A stretch of 38,058 nt of DNA, from positions 1-38,058 of the IMG/VR virus record IMGVR_UViG_3300003702_000003; one strand, given 5' to 3'. Below are positions 23,490-29,948 of this stretch, one piece after another. Under the pieces are notes generated by a model, which ran no database searches, had not been told where the DNA came from, and worked only from the letters and a program-made list of their open reading frames with translations. Positions within the stretch are counted from its first letter, which is position 1. Each line of letters begins with the position of its first letter. This stretch comes from a virus. Both the position numbers and the translations under genes were made by a program.

Positions 23490-23940
23490 ACTCGACGTAG
23501 GCCCGCCAGAGCCAGACTGGGGGCAGCGCCATGACGGGCCGCGTCCTGAGCCAGAACCAGAACCGGACGTGACGTTTCACGTCGCTGAGCCAGACCCAGA
23601 TCCCGACCCGGAACCGGACGTGACGTTTCGCGTCACTGAGCCAGAGCCCGACCCAGAGCCAGACTGGGATCGCCTCCGGGGTGACGAGCCACAGGTGGAC
23701 GAGCCACCAGTGGACGAGCCGGACCCAGACCCGGCCCCACGGGGCGTCCGTCACACGACATCGACCCGGCACGTCTTTAGCGACCCGGCCATCGACACAC
23801 CGGGTGGTCTGATCCTCCGTCCCAGGCAACGGCTCGGATCGCACCGCGGCGATCTTGAGACCATCGAGCTGGGTGCGTATTACAAGGAGCCAAAGTGGGT
23901 GCTGGTGATGACGCGTCGGAACAACGCCCATTGGAGGTAG
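23479..23940 (+). CDS. Acidic Asp/Glu/Pro-repeat protein
   Basis: 153 aa. Residues 8-92 are low-complexity and rich in Asp, Glu and Pro, with two copies of EPEPDVTFxVxEP and a DEPxVDEP pair. The C-terminal 60 residues are mixed, with GAYYKEPKWVLVMTRRNNAHW. The N-terminal half is strongly negative, as in DNA-mimic or highly disordered proteins. No family recognised. The DNA repeat includes a palindromic GACGTGA-N4-TCACGTC. Overlaps the previous gene. Confidence 0.65.
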   Translation: MWHELDVGPPEPDWGQRHDGPRPEPEPEPDVTFHVAEPDPDPDPEPDVTFRVTEPEPDPEPDWDRLRGDEPQVDEPPVDEPDPDPAPRGVRHTTSTRHVFSDPAIDTPGGLILRPRQRLGSHRGDLETIELGAYYKEPKWVLVMTRRNNAHWR

Positions 23941-24036
23941 GTCACATGACCTACTAAAGCAACACCCCATCACCCGTCGGGATGTGTCCCGCTATCCAAA
24001 GTCCCGACCAGTCCCGACAGTCCCGAGAGGCACATC

Positions 24037-24387
24037 ATGAATCGATACTTGTTCGACCTGCTGAACCCCGCAGCCGTAGACGACCCCTCGCCGCACAGGA
24101 CGTATGTGTCGGGCGCGACCCGTGAGACCAGAGCTACATCGGACGCGGCACATCGGTCGCTCAGTGGGCGGGCTGGCACGATGCGACGAGCGGTCTACGA
24201 GATCATTCAGCGGGACGGCCCACTGGATGACAAGGCGATTCAGGCCGGCCTGGGGATGGCGGGCAGTACGGAGCGGCCGAGACGCCGAGAGCTACAGCAG
24301 GCGGGCCTGATCGAGTCGGCTCCAGGCACGGGTCGTACGGTGCGGTGGCGGGTCACGGCCGACTGGCCCGGCGCCAAGACTGGCTAA
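24037..24387 (+). CDS. Winged-helix DNA-binding protein
   Basis: 116 aa. TMRRAVYEIIQRDGPLDDKAIQAGLGM...STERPRRRELQQAGLIESAPGTGRTVRWRVT (about 48-107) is a standard winged helix as found in many phage replication-region proteins. The N-terminal 45 residues are probably disordered. Last gene of the early right operon. Its TAA (24385-24387) overlaps the stop of the convergent membrane-protein gene. Confidence 0.72.
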   Translation: MNRYLFDLLNPAAVDDPSPHRTYVSGATRETRATSDAAHRSLSGRAGTMRRAVYEIIQRDGPLDDKAIQAGLGMAGSTERPRRRELQQAGLIESAPGTGRTVRWRVTADWPGAKTG

Positions 24388-24539
24388 GGGGGCTGCCGGT
24401 GCGCTTGCACGTCGAAGCGCATCAGCAGGCCAGACACATAGCCGCAGAGTACGGCAATCGCGGTGGTGATCATCGAGGGCCACCACAGCCCGAGCACCAG
24501 CCCGAGCATAGCCAGGGGCACCGCAGCGAGCACGCTCAT
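24384..24539 (-). CDS. Small membrane protein
   Basis: 51 aa with two hydrophobic helices (VLAAVPLAMLGLVLGLWW and MITTAIAVLCGYVSGLLM) and a short polar tail. Start by ATGA overlap with the upstream zinc protein. Last gene of the leftward small-gene array. Could be a superinfection-exclusion or other inner-membrane factor; nothing in the sequence decides. Confidence 0.6.
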   Translation of the reverse strand: MSVLAAVPLAMLGLVLGLWWPSMITTAIAVLCGYVSGLLMRFDVQAHRQPP

Positions 24540-24685
24540 GGTGACGTGTCCTCCAGCCGGACGAGCACCCTCACCTCGATGCGTTCGCACTCGCAGCCAT
24601 GCGAGTCCCCAATCGGCGACCGACAGTCTGGGCAGAAGGTCGGTGGCTCGTCGTCGTCCGGTGGATCGATAGGGGGTTCAGGCAT
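24536..24685 (-). CDS. Small zinc-binding protein
   Basis: 49 aa. An acidic Pro-rich start (PEPPIDPPDDDEPP) precedes FCPDC and a later HGCEC, a plausible zinc site. GGAGGACAACA before ATG 24685 fixes the start; longer upstream frames lack a site. ATGA-coupled to the membrane protein. Confidence 0.55.
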   Translation of the reverse strand: MPEPPIDPPDDDEPPTFCPDCRSPIGDSHGCECERIEVRVLVRLEDTSP

Positions 24686-24698
24686 TGTTGTCCTCCAA

Positions 24699-24902
24699 TT
24701 AGGTGGCATGGGATGACGGGCGGCGCGTAATGTCTGGCAGGACCCCGTCGCGTAATGCCCGGAGCGCCTCGATCTTCGCCACGATGATCTGTTCACGGGA
24801 TTCTTCCTCAGCGAGTTCGAGTTCATAGGTCGAGATGGTCGCGGCGATGTCGGCCAGCATGGATTTTACACTGCGTCGTGGTCGTGGTCGTGGTGCTGTC
24901 AT
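24699..24902 (-). CDS. Small coiled-coil protein with basic start
   Basis: 67 aa. An Arg/Pro-rich N-terminus (APRPRPRRS) is followed by a long heptad-like helix (MLADIAATISTYELELAEEESREQIIVAKIEALRALRD). Start by ATGA overlap with the preceding gene. Possibly a dimeric nucleic-acid-binding protein; no family recognised. Confidence 0.55.
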   Translation of the reverse strand: MTAPRPRPRRSVKSMLADIAATISTYELELAEEESREQIIVAKIEALRALRDGVLPDITRRPSSHAT

Positions 24903-25252
24903 GTCTTCTCCTGTGCCTTCCTCGCAACTCTGTCGCAGGCATCGATATCATGCGATAGCGAAATATCGGCAATATCCGGATCGTCGGGGTCTCCGATCCA
25001 CAGAGCGCAGTGCGGACAGTGCAGGTCGGGGTAGCCTGTGATCGCACTGGCTAGTCCCCACTCGTCGTTCTCAAGCCAGCGACACCCCGCTGGAAGATCG
25101 TCAATATTCACCGTCTTCGGGTCGAGTCCATCTGGGCCTGCAATCGCCCAGAGGGTGGAGGCGAGCGGATCAAGATCGTAGATCCGCTCCCCGCTGCGTG
25201 TGCGTAGATCAGTCGTCTCAGCCTGACTCGCTCGCCTGGTCGTGTCTGTCAT
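24899..25252 (-). CDS. Hypothetical acidic protein with CPHC knuckle
   Basis: 117 aa from ATG 25252, chosen because AGGAG lies 7 bases upstream (a TTG at 25267 is weaker). Acidic; LHCPHCALWIGDPDDPDIADISLSHDIDAC (about 78-107) could bind a metal through Cys and His. Last residues KAQEKT. Stop coupled to the coiled-coil gene. Confidence 0.6.
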   Translation of the reverse strand: MTDTTRRASQAETTDLRTRSGERIYDLDPLASTLWAIAGPDGLDPKTVNIDDLPAGCRWLENDEWGLASAITGYPDLHCPHCALWIGDPDDPDIADISLSHDIDACDRVARKAQEKT

Positions 25253-25253
25253 G

Positions 25254-25385
25254 TCATCTCCTGTCAAGTCGGGACCGGTGTGTTAGGACGCACGCTGTGT
25301 GTACCGGCGCTGGAGTGCCTCGCGTCGGCGTGTCGCCTCGGCCCGTTGCGCGTCCTCGCGGGCCTGCGCCGACTGCCCGCTTCAT
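25254..25385 (-). CDS. Doubtful 43-aa frame between coupled genes
   Basis: An ATG overlapping the upstream TGA (ATGA) opens 43 codons to a stop just before the next ribosome site. The product is Arg/Gly/Thr/Pro-rich and looks like an out-of-frame translation. The alternative in this stretch is the 32-codon helical extension of the 25382-25615 frame. I cannot decide between them. Confidence 0.2.
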   Translation of the reverse strand: MKRAVGAGPRGRATGRGDTPTRGTPAPVHTACVLTHRSRLDRR

Positions 25386-25615
25386 GCGGGGGTATCCTCG
25401 TCTGTAATGCGACCGACAGAACGGAGCGTCACGGTCAGGCCGTCACCCTCAATGCCCGCGATCAGCGCCTCAAGAAAACGCAACCCCACCGTCAGCCCCT
25501 TGCCGAACCACGGTGTATCAGAAGACACATGCTCCGACAACCACGCACGAGCCTCTGCCGTTTCCGGCGTCACGAGCGAGATGCTCTCATCGACGAACAC
25601 GCGAAAGTCAGTCAT
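25382..25615 (-). CDS. Hypothetical small acidic protein
   Basis: 77 aa, start after AGGAGGCAGAC. Beta-like FRVFVDESISLVTPETAEARAWLSEHV followed by a second half GLTVGLRFLEALIAGIEGDGLTVTLRSVG. No family recognised. The leader has two overlapping CTCGAACT motifs shared with other genes of this array. After its TGA the same frame stays open for 32 codons to 25283 with helix-forming Glu/Arg/Ala/Gln composition. Confidence 0.65.
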   Translation of the reverse strand: MTDFRVFVDESISLVTPETAEARAWLSEHVSSDTPWFGKGLTVGLRFLEALIAGIEGDGLTVTLRSVGRITDEDTPA

Positions 25616-25691
25616 GTCTGCCTCCTGGTTGTGAGTTCGAGTTCGAGTGTGTTACCACCTGTGTACGTGCCCGGTCGACCCGCGGGTGCCA

Positions 25692-25982
25692 TCATGCGTG
25701 GTCTCCCTCGACCACGAGGGTGTAGATGCCGTCTTCGTATTCGGCGGCCAGGGCCTCTTCGGGGATCGCGAAATGGTCAGTCACGCCCTCGCTGACCCCC
25801 AGGCAGTGCAACGTGTAGTGGGACGTGATTGTTTCGGCAAGATGCAGTGCGCGCTCCTCGTCGGTCAGTGCTATCCGGTCAGTATGCGAGAGGACGCGCT
25901 CACGCACGATGATCACCCCGTGGCCGAGATAGGTGCGCTCGGCGCCGTTCAGGGGGTTGAGCTGGAACGTCAGTCCGGTCAT
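25692..25982 (-). CDS. Hypothetical 96-aa protein
   Basis: 96 aa from ATG 25982 with a strong ACAGGAGGGC site 4-5 bases upstream. The frame is also open upstream into the zinc-ribbon gene at 26237, giving a 181-aa fusion as sequenced, but the ribosome site argues for this internal start. Acidic; GAERTYLGHGVIIVRERVL then a helix TDEERALHLAETITSHYTLHCLG. No family recognised. Confidence 0.6.
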   Translation of the reverse strand: MTGLTFQLNPLNGAERTYLGHGVIIVRERVLSHTDRIALTDEERALHLAETITSHYTLHCLGVSEGVTDHFAIPEEALAAEYEDGIYTLVVEGDHA

Positions 25983-26237
25983 GTGCCCTCCTGTGTATGC
26001 GGTCTGTGTGATGTGTCCTTGTCCCTCGCCCCCCCCGTGCAGGTAGCAGCCCCGGCACTTCCAAAGGCGTGGTAGGACAGCCATGTGCCGGGGTGCGGGG
26101 CAATAATAGAGCCGGAGCCAGACGGCGCTGCCGCACCCGGCGCACCTCCGCCCCCAGCCCCACTGTTTGCTCGCATAGTGTGTCTGGAACGCAGCCAGCC
26201 TCGCGCGACGTTGGGCCGTGTGCTGATCGAAGTTCAT
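25979..26237 (-). CDS. Zinc-ribbon protein, probably frameshifted at a C8/G8 run
   Basis: From ATG 26237: a basic helix (HTAQRRARLAAFQTHYASKQW), then CAGCGSAVWLRLYYC (33-47) and CRGC (62-65), a four-Cys ribbon. As sequenced, the frame runs on to 25692. At a run of eight C on the plus strand (26029-26036) a shift of one base instead gives a stop at 25979-25981 that overlaps the ATG of the next gene as ATGA, the coupling used throughout this array. Sequencing error, recoding and true fusion are all possible. Confidence 0.5.
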
Positions 26238-26608
26238 AATACCGATCCCCCGAATGCCGATCCTCCGATACGCAGCCCGCGGTCGAATCGAGCGGCCTCG
26301 CCACGGCCGTGTTTCTCGTCTTGGGCCAGTTGGCGTTGGGACTCATCCGGCCACGCCATACGGCGCGTGCCGTTCCGGTAGAGGTTGCGGCCCTTGATCC
26401 GAAACGTCCGACCGCCAGCGGTTTGCAGGGTGAACGTATGCTGCTGGCGGTCAGCGCCGTAGGAGTCTTTCATGATCTGCGCGTGGATGGTTTCGTTTTC
26501 GACAAAGACGGGCCGACGATAACTCCCTTCAAAGACGGCCCGCTCGAACATGACATGGTCACCGACAACGGCGTCCCCGGTGCAATCGATGGGATATTGA
26601 GCGGTCAT
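26234..26608 (-). CDS. Hypothetical conserved phage protein
   Basis: 124 aa, ATGA-coupled at both ends. GDAVVGDHVMFERAVFEG, then DSYGADRQQHTFTLQ, IKGRNLYRNGTRRM and DEKHGRGEAARF form a pattern I associate with small phage proteins of unknown role; the first block looks like an SH3/KOW-type barrel. The C-terminal 15 residues are Gly/Ser-rich. Confidence 0.6.
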   Translation of the reverse strand: MTAQYPIDCTGDAVVGDHVMFERAVFEGSYRRPVFVENETIHAQIMKDSYGADRQQHTFTLQTAGGRTFRIKGRNLYRNGTRRMAWPDESQRQLAQDEKHGRGEAARFDRGLRIGGSAFGGSVL

Positions 26609-26850
26609 GATGTGGCCTCGGTGTCACAGTTCACGAGTACCACGGCGGCGGCTTTCAGCGTCTCAAGGTCTTGTTCGGTGAGCGGGCTCCTATGGTAGAT
26701 GTCACAGACGATCCCGGTGGCTTTCTCGGCTCGCGTATCATCGGGCGCAGTCAGTGCGAGTGTGAGCCCGTACAGGACCGCCAGCGCATCGTTTGGTTCG
26801 TTCAGAAAACCAAAGTCGGCTGTCGAGGGTGTATACGTGGGTGTAGGCAT
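26605..26850 (-). CDS. Hypothetical small acidic helical protein
   Basis: 81 aa with a CAGGAGAAAACC site. Thr/Pro-rich start, then helices (NEPNDALAVLYGLTLALTAPDDTRAEKATGIVCDIYH and EQDLETLKAAAVVLVN). Its stop overlaps the next start (ATGA). No family recognised. Confidence 0.6.
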   Translation of the reverse strand: MPTPTYTPSTADFGFLNEPNDALAVLYGLTLALTAPDDTRAEKATGIVCDIYHRSPLTEQDLETLKAAAVVLVNCDTEATS

Positions 26851-26899
26851 GTGGTTTTCTCCTGTTGTGGGTATACGTGCTGTTTCGGTTTGTAGTCAA

Positions 26900-27343
26900 T
26901 TACAGCCATTCATGCGTCAACGCATAGCCGCCGTCTCTATGGCGATGCGTGGTCCGGTCGCGGTCGCCGTTACTGTGATCATTCGACCGGCACCGGTCCC
27001 CAAGACAGGCAAACCCGTCCGGCCAGAGCGTGGCGCTCAGGGTGTAGACCAACTGAAACCCCATATCCATGCCGCTCCCGCTCATCACCACGCCGTCTCC
27101 GCGGGACGAAAAGGGCCGCTGTTTCGCCTGCCGCGTCCCCAGTGCCGTGGCGACGTGCCAGTTCGGGTGGAGATGGTACGTCCGGCCGTCGTCATCCGTA
27201 CGAGCGATAACGACTCGGATGTGGTGCGTCATCCCACTGCTGGAACAGTGATCCAGGATGGTATACACCGTGTCGCCGGGGTGCAACAGCTCGCGGAGAT
27301 GATCGATAGAGTCCCTCTGGGCTTGTTTTTGGGCTCGTGTCAT
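26900..27343 (-). CDS. Conserved phage protein of unknown function (SGM...GMDMGF pattern)
   Basis: 147 aa; start at ATG 27343 with GGAGGGACAAC. The string LRELLHPGDTVYTILDHCSSSGMTHHIRVVI, GSGMDMGFQLVYTLSATLWPDGFACLGDRC, NDHSNGDRDRT and HRDGGYALTHEWL recurs in phages of many hosts. Conserved Cys/His/Asp residues could be catalytic or metal-binding, but no function is known to me. A CCCGAACT leader motif precedes the ribosome site. Confidence 0.68.
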   Translation of the reverse strand: MTRAQKQAQRDSIDHLRELLHPGDTVYTILDHCSSSGMTHHIRVVIARTDDDGRTYHLHPNWHVATALGTRQAKQRPFSSRGDGVVMSGSGMDMGFQLVYTLSATLWPDGFACLGDRCRSNDHSNGDRDRTTHRHRDGGYALTHEWL

Positions 27344-27374
27344 GTTGTCCCTCCAGGTGAGTTCGGGTTTAGGT

Positions 27375-27650
27375 TTAGTTGTCAATACGCTTAACGGCCG
27401 CTCGCAGCGTGGCGACGGGATATCCGCTCTGTGCTGCAACATGCGCCAATGTCCGGCAATGGACGAGATATGAATACGGCCATGATCGGCTGGGCGTCCG
27501 AATCGAGCCGCAGCAGGTGAGCGCCTCGGTGGGATACCAGCGACCCCCGGTGTCGAATGTCCCCTCAGGGTCGGCGTGTCTATCGCGCAAGTCGAGGTAC
27601 CGCCGCGCAGCGGTGCGGAGTTTTTGCGTCAAGCGCACAGTTTTCGTCAT
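27375..27650 (-). CDS. Hypothetical basic protein
   Basis: 91 aa, start after TGGAGGAGACGATCAAT. A basic helix (VRLTQKLRTAARRYLDLRDRHADPEG) is followed by Cys/Trp/Tyr-containing sequence and a helix-turn-helix-like end (LAHVAAQSGYPVATLRAAVKRID). DNA binding is possible. The leader carries two CGAAC motifs and, further out, the 42-bp hairpin repeat copy B. Confidence 0.55.
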   Translation of the reverse strand: MTKTVRLTQKLRTAARRYLDLRDRHADPEGTFDTGGRWYPTEALTCCGSIRTPSRSWPYSYLVHCRTLAHVAAQSGYPVATLRAAVKRIDN

Positions 27651-27691
27651 ATTGATCGTCTCCTCCAGGTTCGTGTTCGGTGTCGAGCGTG

Positions 27692-27733
27692 TCCAGCGAT
27701 ATCCACCGACACGGGGCCGGTGGACACCGCAAG
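27692..27733. repeat. 42-bp leader hairpin repeat, copy B
   Basis: 37 of 42 bases match copy A at 28673-28714. The internal inverted repeat TCCACCG/CGGTGGA is a perfect 7-bp stem with a 9-base loop. It lies upstream of the gene starting at 27650 on the minus strand. Confidence 0.8.
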
Positions 27734-27771
27734 GCCAGCGACGTTATCTGTGCGAGTCTGGTTCGAGTGCT

Positions 27772-27960
27772 CTACCGTTGACGCCCCTTGCGGATGGCGT
27801 CCCGGTGCGAGCTGTTTATGGCGTAACCTAGTACTGTATAGACTGGCGATCCCCATGCTGTGCCGTAATCGCGCCACGCCTCAACCTTGCCGTTTTGGAA
27901 CTTGACAATCACCCAATCTTTCCCCACACGGCGTTTAGCCGTTTTCACAGTAGGCGTCAT
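27772..27960 (-). CDS. Hypothetical small basic protein
   Basis: 62 aa, ATGA-coupled to the gene upstream. Beta-like RRVGKDWVIVKFQNGKVEAWRDYG then VYTVLGYAINSSHRDAIRKGRQR. No family recognised; the composition suits a small nucleic-acid-binding domain. Confidence 0.58.
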   Translation of the reverse strand: MTPTVKTAKRRVGKDWVIVKFQNGKVEAWRDYGTAWGSPVYTVLGYAINSSHRDAIRKGRQR

Positions 27961-28424
27961 GATGTACACCCGTTTGGTACCGTTGCGTGGCGAGCCGCGA
28001 AGACGCTTAGACCGTTCTCAAGGCAAAACGGGATACGGTCTGCTACGCTCAGATCCGCGTAACAGGCGGCACAGATAATCTCACCGTGTCGCACAGCGTA
28101 ACTCGGTCGCCAGACGTACGAGTCTGCGACAGTTCGCATCGCCTGCCCGCATTCGCAGACGTACCACTCGTCGGACCACTCGACGGCGTACCCCGCACGG
28201 TCAAGCAGGTCCGCGAACCTGGATCGGAACGTCGAGACTGTTGGCCAGTGTTCACCGGCCGCGCGTTCGGCGTCCGTGCCATGGCGCGTCTCATTGTTCC
28301 AATCCGCAAGATACACCCCGTGTCGGGGCGTGGCGTACCCGGGTTCGGCGTACCCGTCGGCGTAGTCAATGTTCCACGTTCCGTCAGATCTCACGTCGTC
28401 CAAAATCCCGCGTAGCGTTCTCAT
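27957..28424 (-). CDS. Hypothetical protein with zinc-ribbon
   Basis: 155 aa; ATG 28424 follows CAGGGGGTACGC and the shared CTCGAACC motif. The N-terminal half (LRGILDDVRSDGTWNIDYADGYAEPGY) is acidic and aromatic. YVCECGQAM and IICAACYADL (about 89-127) supply C-x-C and C-x2-C pairs for a zinc ribbon. Function unknown. Confidence 0.6.
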   Translation of the reverse strand: MRTLRGILDDVRSDGTWNIDYADGYAEPGYATPRHGVYLADWNNETRHGTDAERAAGEHWPTVSTFRSRFADLLDRAGYAVEWSDEWYVCECGQAMRTVADSYVWRPSYAVRHGEIICAACYADLSVADRIPFCLENGLSVFAARHATVPNGCTS

Positions 28425-28455
28425 GCGTACCCCCTGGTTCGAGTTTTTGTCTCGC

Positions 28456-28650
28456 TCATCGGCCCCAGTTCTCGCCACGATCAGCCGCCACTATGGCTGC
28501 GGCCCGCTTGCACTCCCAACAATCAACGCCGTTTTCTGATTGCCACTCCACAGTGCGGCGCAATGCCGCCAACGAACGCACGCCCGCGTCAGACTTGACG
28601 TGGTGGCGAATGCCCTCCGGTAACGTGTCCCACCATGTTTTGCGTTTCAT
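28456..28650 (-). CDS. Hypothetical small protein
   Basis: 64 aa, start after AAGGAGGCAACG. Basic and aromatic (KRKTWWDTLPEGIRHHV) with a CWEC pair near 44-47 and a helical end. No family recognised. Preceded by the shared CTCGAACC motif and hairpin repeat copy A. Confidence 0.55.
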   Translation of the reverse strand: MKRKTWWDTLPEGIRHHVKSDAGVRSLAALRRTVEWQSENGVDCWECKRAAAIVAADRGENWGR

Positions 28651-28672
28651 CGTTGCCTCCTTGGTTCGAGTA

Positions 28673-28714
28673 TCCAGCGATATCAACCGACACGGGTCCG
28701 GCTGATACCGCAAG
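28673..28714. repeat. 42-bp leader hairpin repeat, copy A
   Basis: Same element, stem TCAACCG/CGGCTGA with one A:C mismatch. The third stem pair changes from C-G in copy B to A-T here, and an extra outer A-T pair forms, so pairing is largely kept while the sequence drifts. It lies upstream of the gene starting at 28650. Confidence 0.8.
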
Positions 28715-28726
28715 ACAATCGAGCCG

Positions 28727-28978
28727 CTAAACGCGCCGAAACGTGTCTTCGCTGCCGCTGATTTTTCGGCCAGTCCTGTCGATCCTGACAATCACGCGGT
28801 CATTTGGCGTGAGACGCATCCCGATCACGTCCCCATATCGCGCTCCACGCATCCATAGGTCCGTACCAGGATGCAACTCCACGCGGTCGCCGACGGTGTA
28901 CCCGTTCCCGTCGTATCCGTGGCATGGTGCGATCCCTCTGTCCGCGGCTTCGCTTGGTGTGTATATGATTTTGGCCAT
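28727..28978 (-). CDS. Small SH3-like domain protein
   Basis: 83 aa, start after AAGGAGAACCAGATC. From residue 27 (GYTVGDRVELHPGTDLWMRGARYGDVIGMRLTPNDRVIVRID) the alternating strands and GDRVELH start match small SH3-barrel proteins seen in phages. Partner unknown. The 19 bases ending in its ATG are identical to those of the 29416 gene. Confidence 0.6.
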   Translation of the reverse strand: MAKIIYTPSEAADRGIAPCHGYDGNGYTVGDRVELHPGTDLWMRGARYGDVIGMRLTPNDRVIVRIDRTGRKISGSEDTFRRV

Positions 28979-28993
28979 GATCTGGTTCTCCTT

Positions 28994-29416
28994 CTAATTC
29001 TGTGTCCAGTATCCGTAGACGCAGCGCGTCCCGTTCCGACTCGGATCGTGCGTATCGTGGATGATCCCGTCAACCATGCAGGTGTAATGCTTGCTGAGCC
29101 GCACGATGATGCGACCAGATGGCAGTTCGGCCGGCCGCAAGTGGACGGTGCAACCCGATCCGATCTGCATTGTGGGTACCCACGTCCAGCCCAGATCCTG
29201 CAGGACTGTTCGCATGGTGGTCCCGTAGATGCCACCCCGGGCACTCGAACGGCTCCGTCGGCGCGCCGTGACACGTTCGCGTGCCGCTGCCGCGTTGATG
29301 ATGTGGTACGCAGCTTGGTACGGCAGTTGGGCGGCTACGGCTATCGCTCGACACGCGCAGTCTCCCGCGTTGCCGCGATACCCTGCTGCCTGTCTGCCGC
29401 CGTCGGTGTAGATCAT
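28994..29416 (-). CDS. Papain-like cysteine peptidase/amidase-type protein
   Basis: 140 aa. GDCACRAIAVA (catalytic Cys20 in a helix start), SKHYTCMVDG (His110) and IHDTHDPS (Asp121 or Asp124) occur in the order and spacing of papain-fold enzymes, as in a family common in phage early regions. The substrate is unknown; cleavage of a host protein, ubiquitin-like tag or amide is possible. Start after AAGGAGAACCAGATC, next to the CCCGAACC leader motif. No signal peptide, so it acts in the cytoplasm. Confidence 0.65.
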   Translation of the reverse strand: MIYTDGGRQAAGYRGNAGDCACRAIAVAAQLPYQAAYHIINAAAARERVTARRRSRSSARGGIYGTTMRTVLQDLGWTWVPTMQIGSGCTVHLRPAELPSGRIIVRLSKHYTCMVDGIIHDTHDPSRNGTRCVYGYWTQN

Positions 29417-29438
29417 GATCTGGTTCTCCTTCTGGGTG

Positions 29439-29454
29439 GGTTCGGGTGCGTGCC
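29439..29454. repeat. 16-bp direct repeat, copy 1 (GGTTCGGGTGCGTGCC)
   Basis: Identical 16 bases recur at 29949-29964. This copy lies in the leader of the 29416 gene, the other in the 683-base gene-free region. Confidence 0.8.
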
Positions 29455-29512
29455 TACCTTGTTGTTTTGGAGTTTTCTGTCTTGCGGGCTGCCGGTTATG
29501 ATCTAGCCAGTG

Positions 29513-29791
29513 CTACAGCTCTGTGATCATCTTGTCTAAGGCGATAACGTCAAGGCCGCTATCGTTCCAGGACACTCCGTCCGGTGTTTCGAGGGTGATA
29601 CGGTACGCGGCCCGGCGTGAAGCCCAAGTGTCGTAGTTGCGCGGGTCAGCCCGGTCGTGCAACAGGTCACAGAAGCGTGCATACGTGCCGGCTTCTTTCG
29701 CGCTTTCGTACAGCTCCTCGTCATTGCCGATCCACAGTGAGACGTTCCAAGTCTCATAGTTGGCCCATCCGTTATACTTGGTGCCTGTCAT
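29513..29791 (-). CDS. DUF7249-like small protein
   Basis: 92 aa from ATG 29791 (AAAGG about 10 bases upstream; GTG at 29797 possible). KYNGWANYETWNVSLWIGNDEELY at the start is the signature of a widespread phage/plasmid protein family of unknown role. Trp-rich, soluble, acidic. First gene of the leftward array. Confidence 0.72.
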   Translation of the reverse strand: MTGTKYNGWANYETWNVSLWIGNDEELYESAKEAGTYARFCDLLHDRADPRNYDTWASRRAAYRITLETPDGVSWNDSGLDVIALDKMITEL

Positions 29792-29948
29792 GGTCACTGC
29801 CTTTCTTGGCCGTCATCGACCCTTGATATCCTTAAGAGTAGCATACAAGCCTGGCATATACAATAGGAATATGGAGATTGGTGGCGATTATTCGCGCCTG
29901 CTACGTAATAGGTCATCCGGCCGCATTAGTTGGGCGTGTGCCTGTACT

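Noticed and set aside
28425-28455. tRNA T-arm-like GGTTCGAG strings in the leftward leaders
   Set aside because: No acceptor, D or anticodon arms can be formed around them; they are the shared CGAAC leader motif read on the plus strand.
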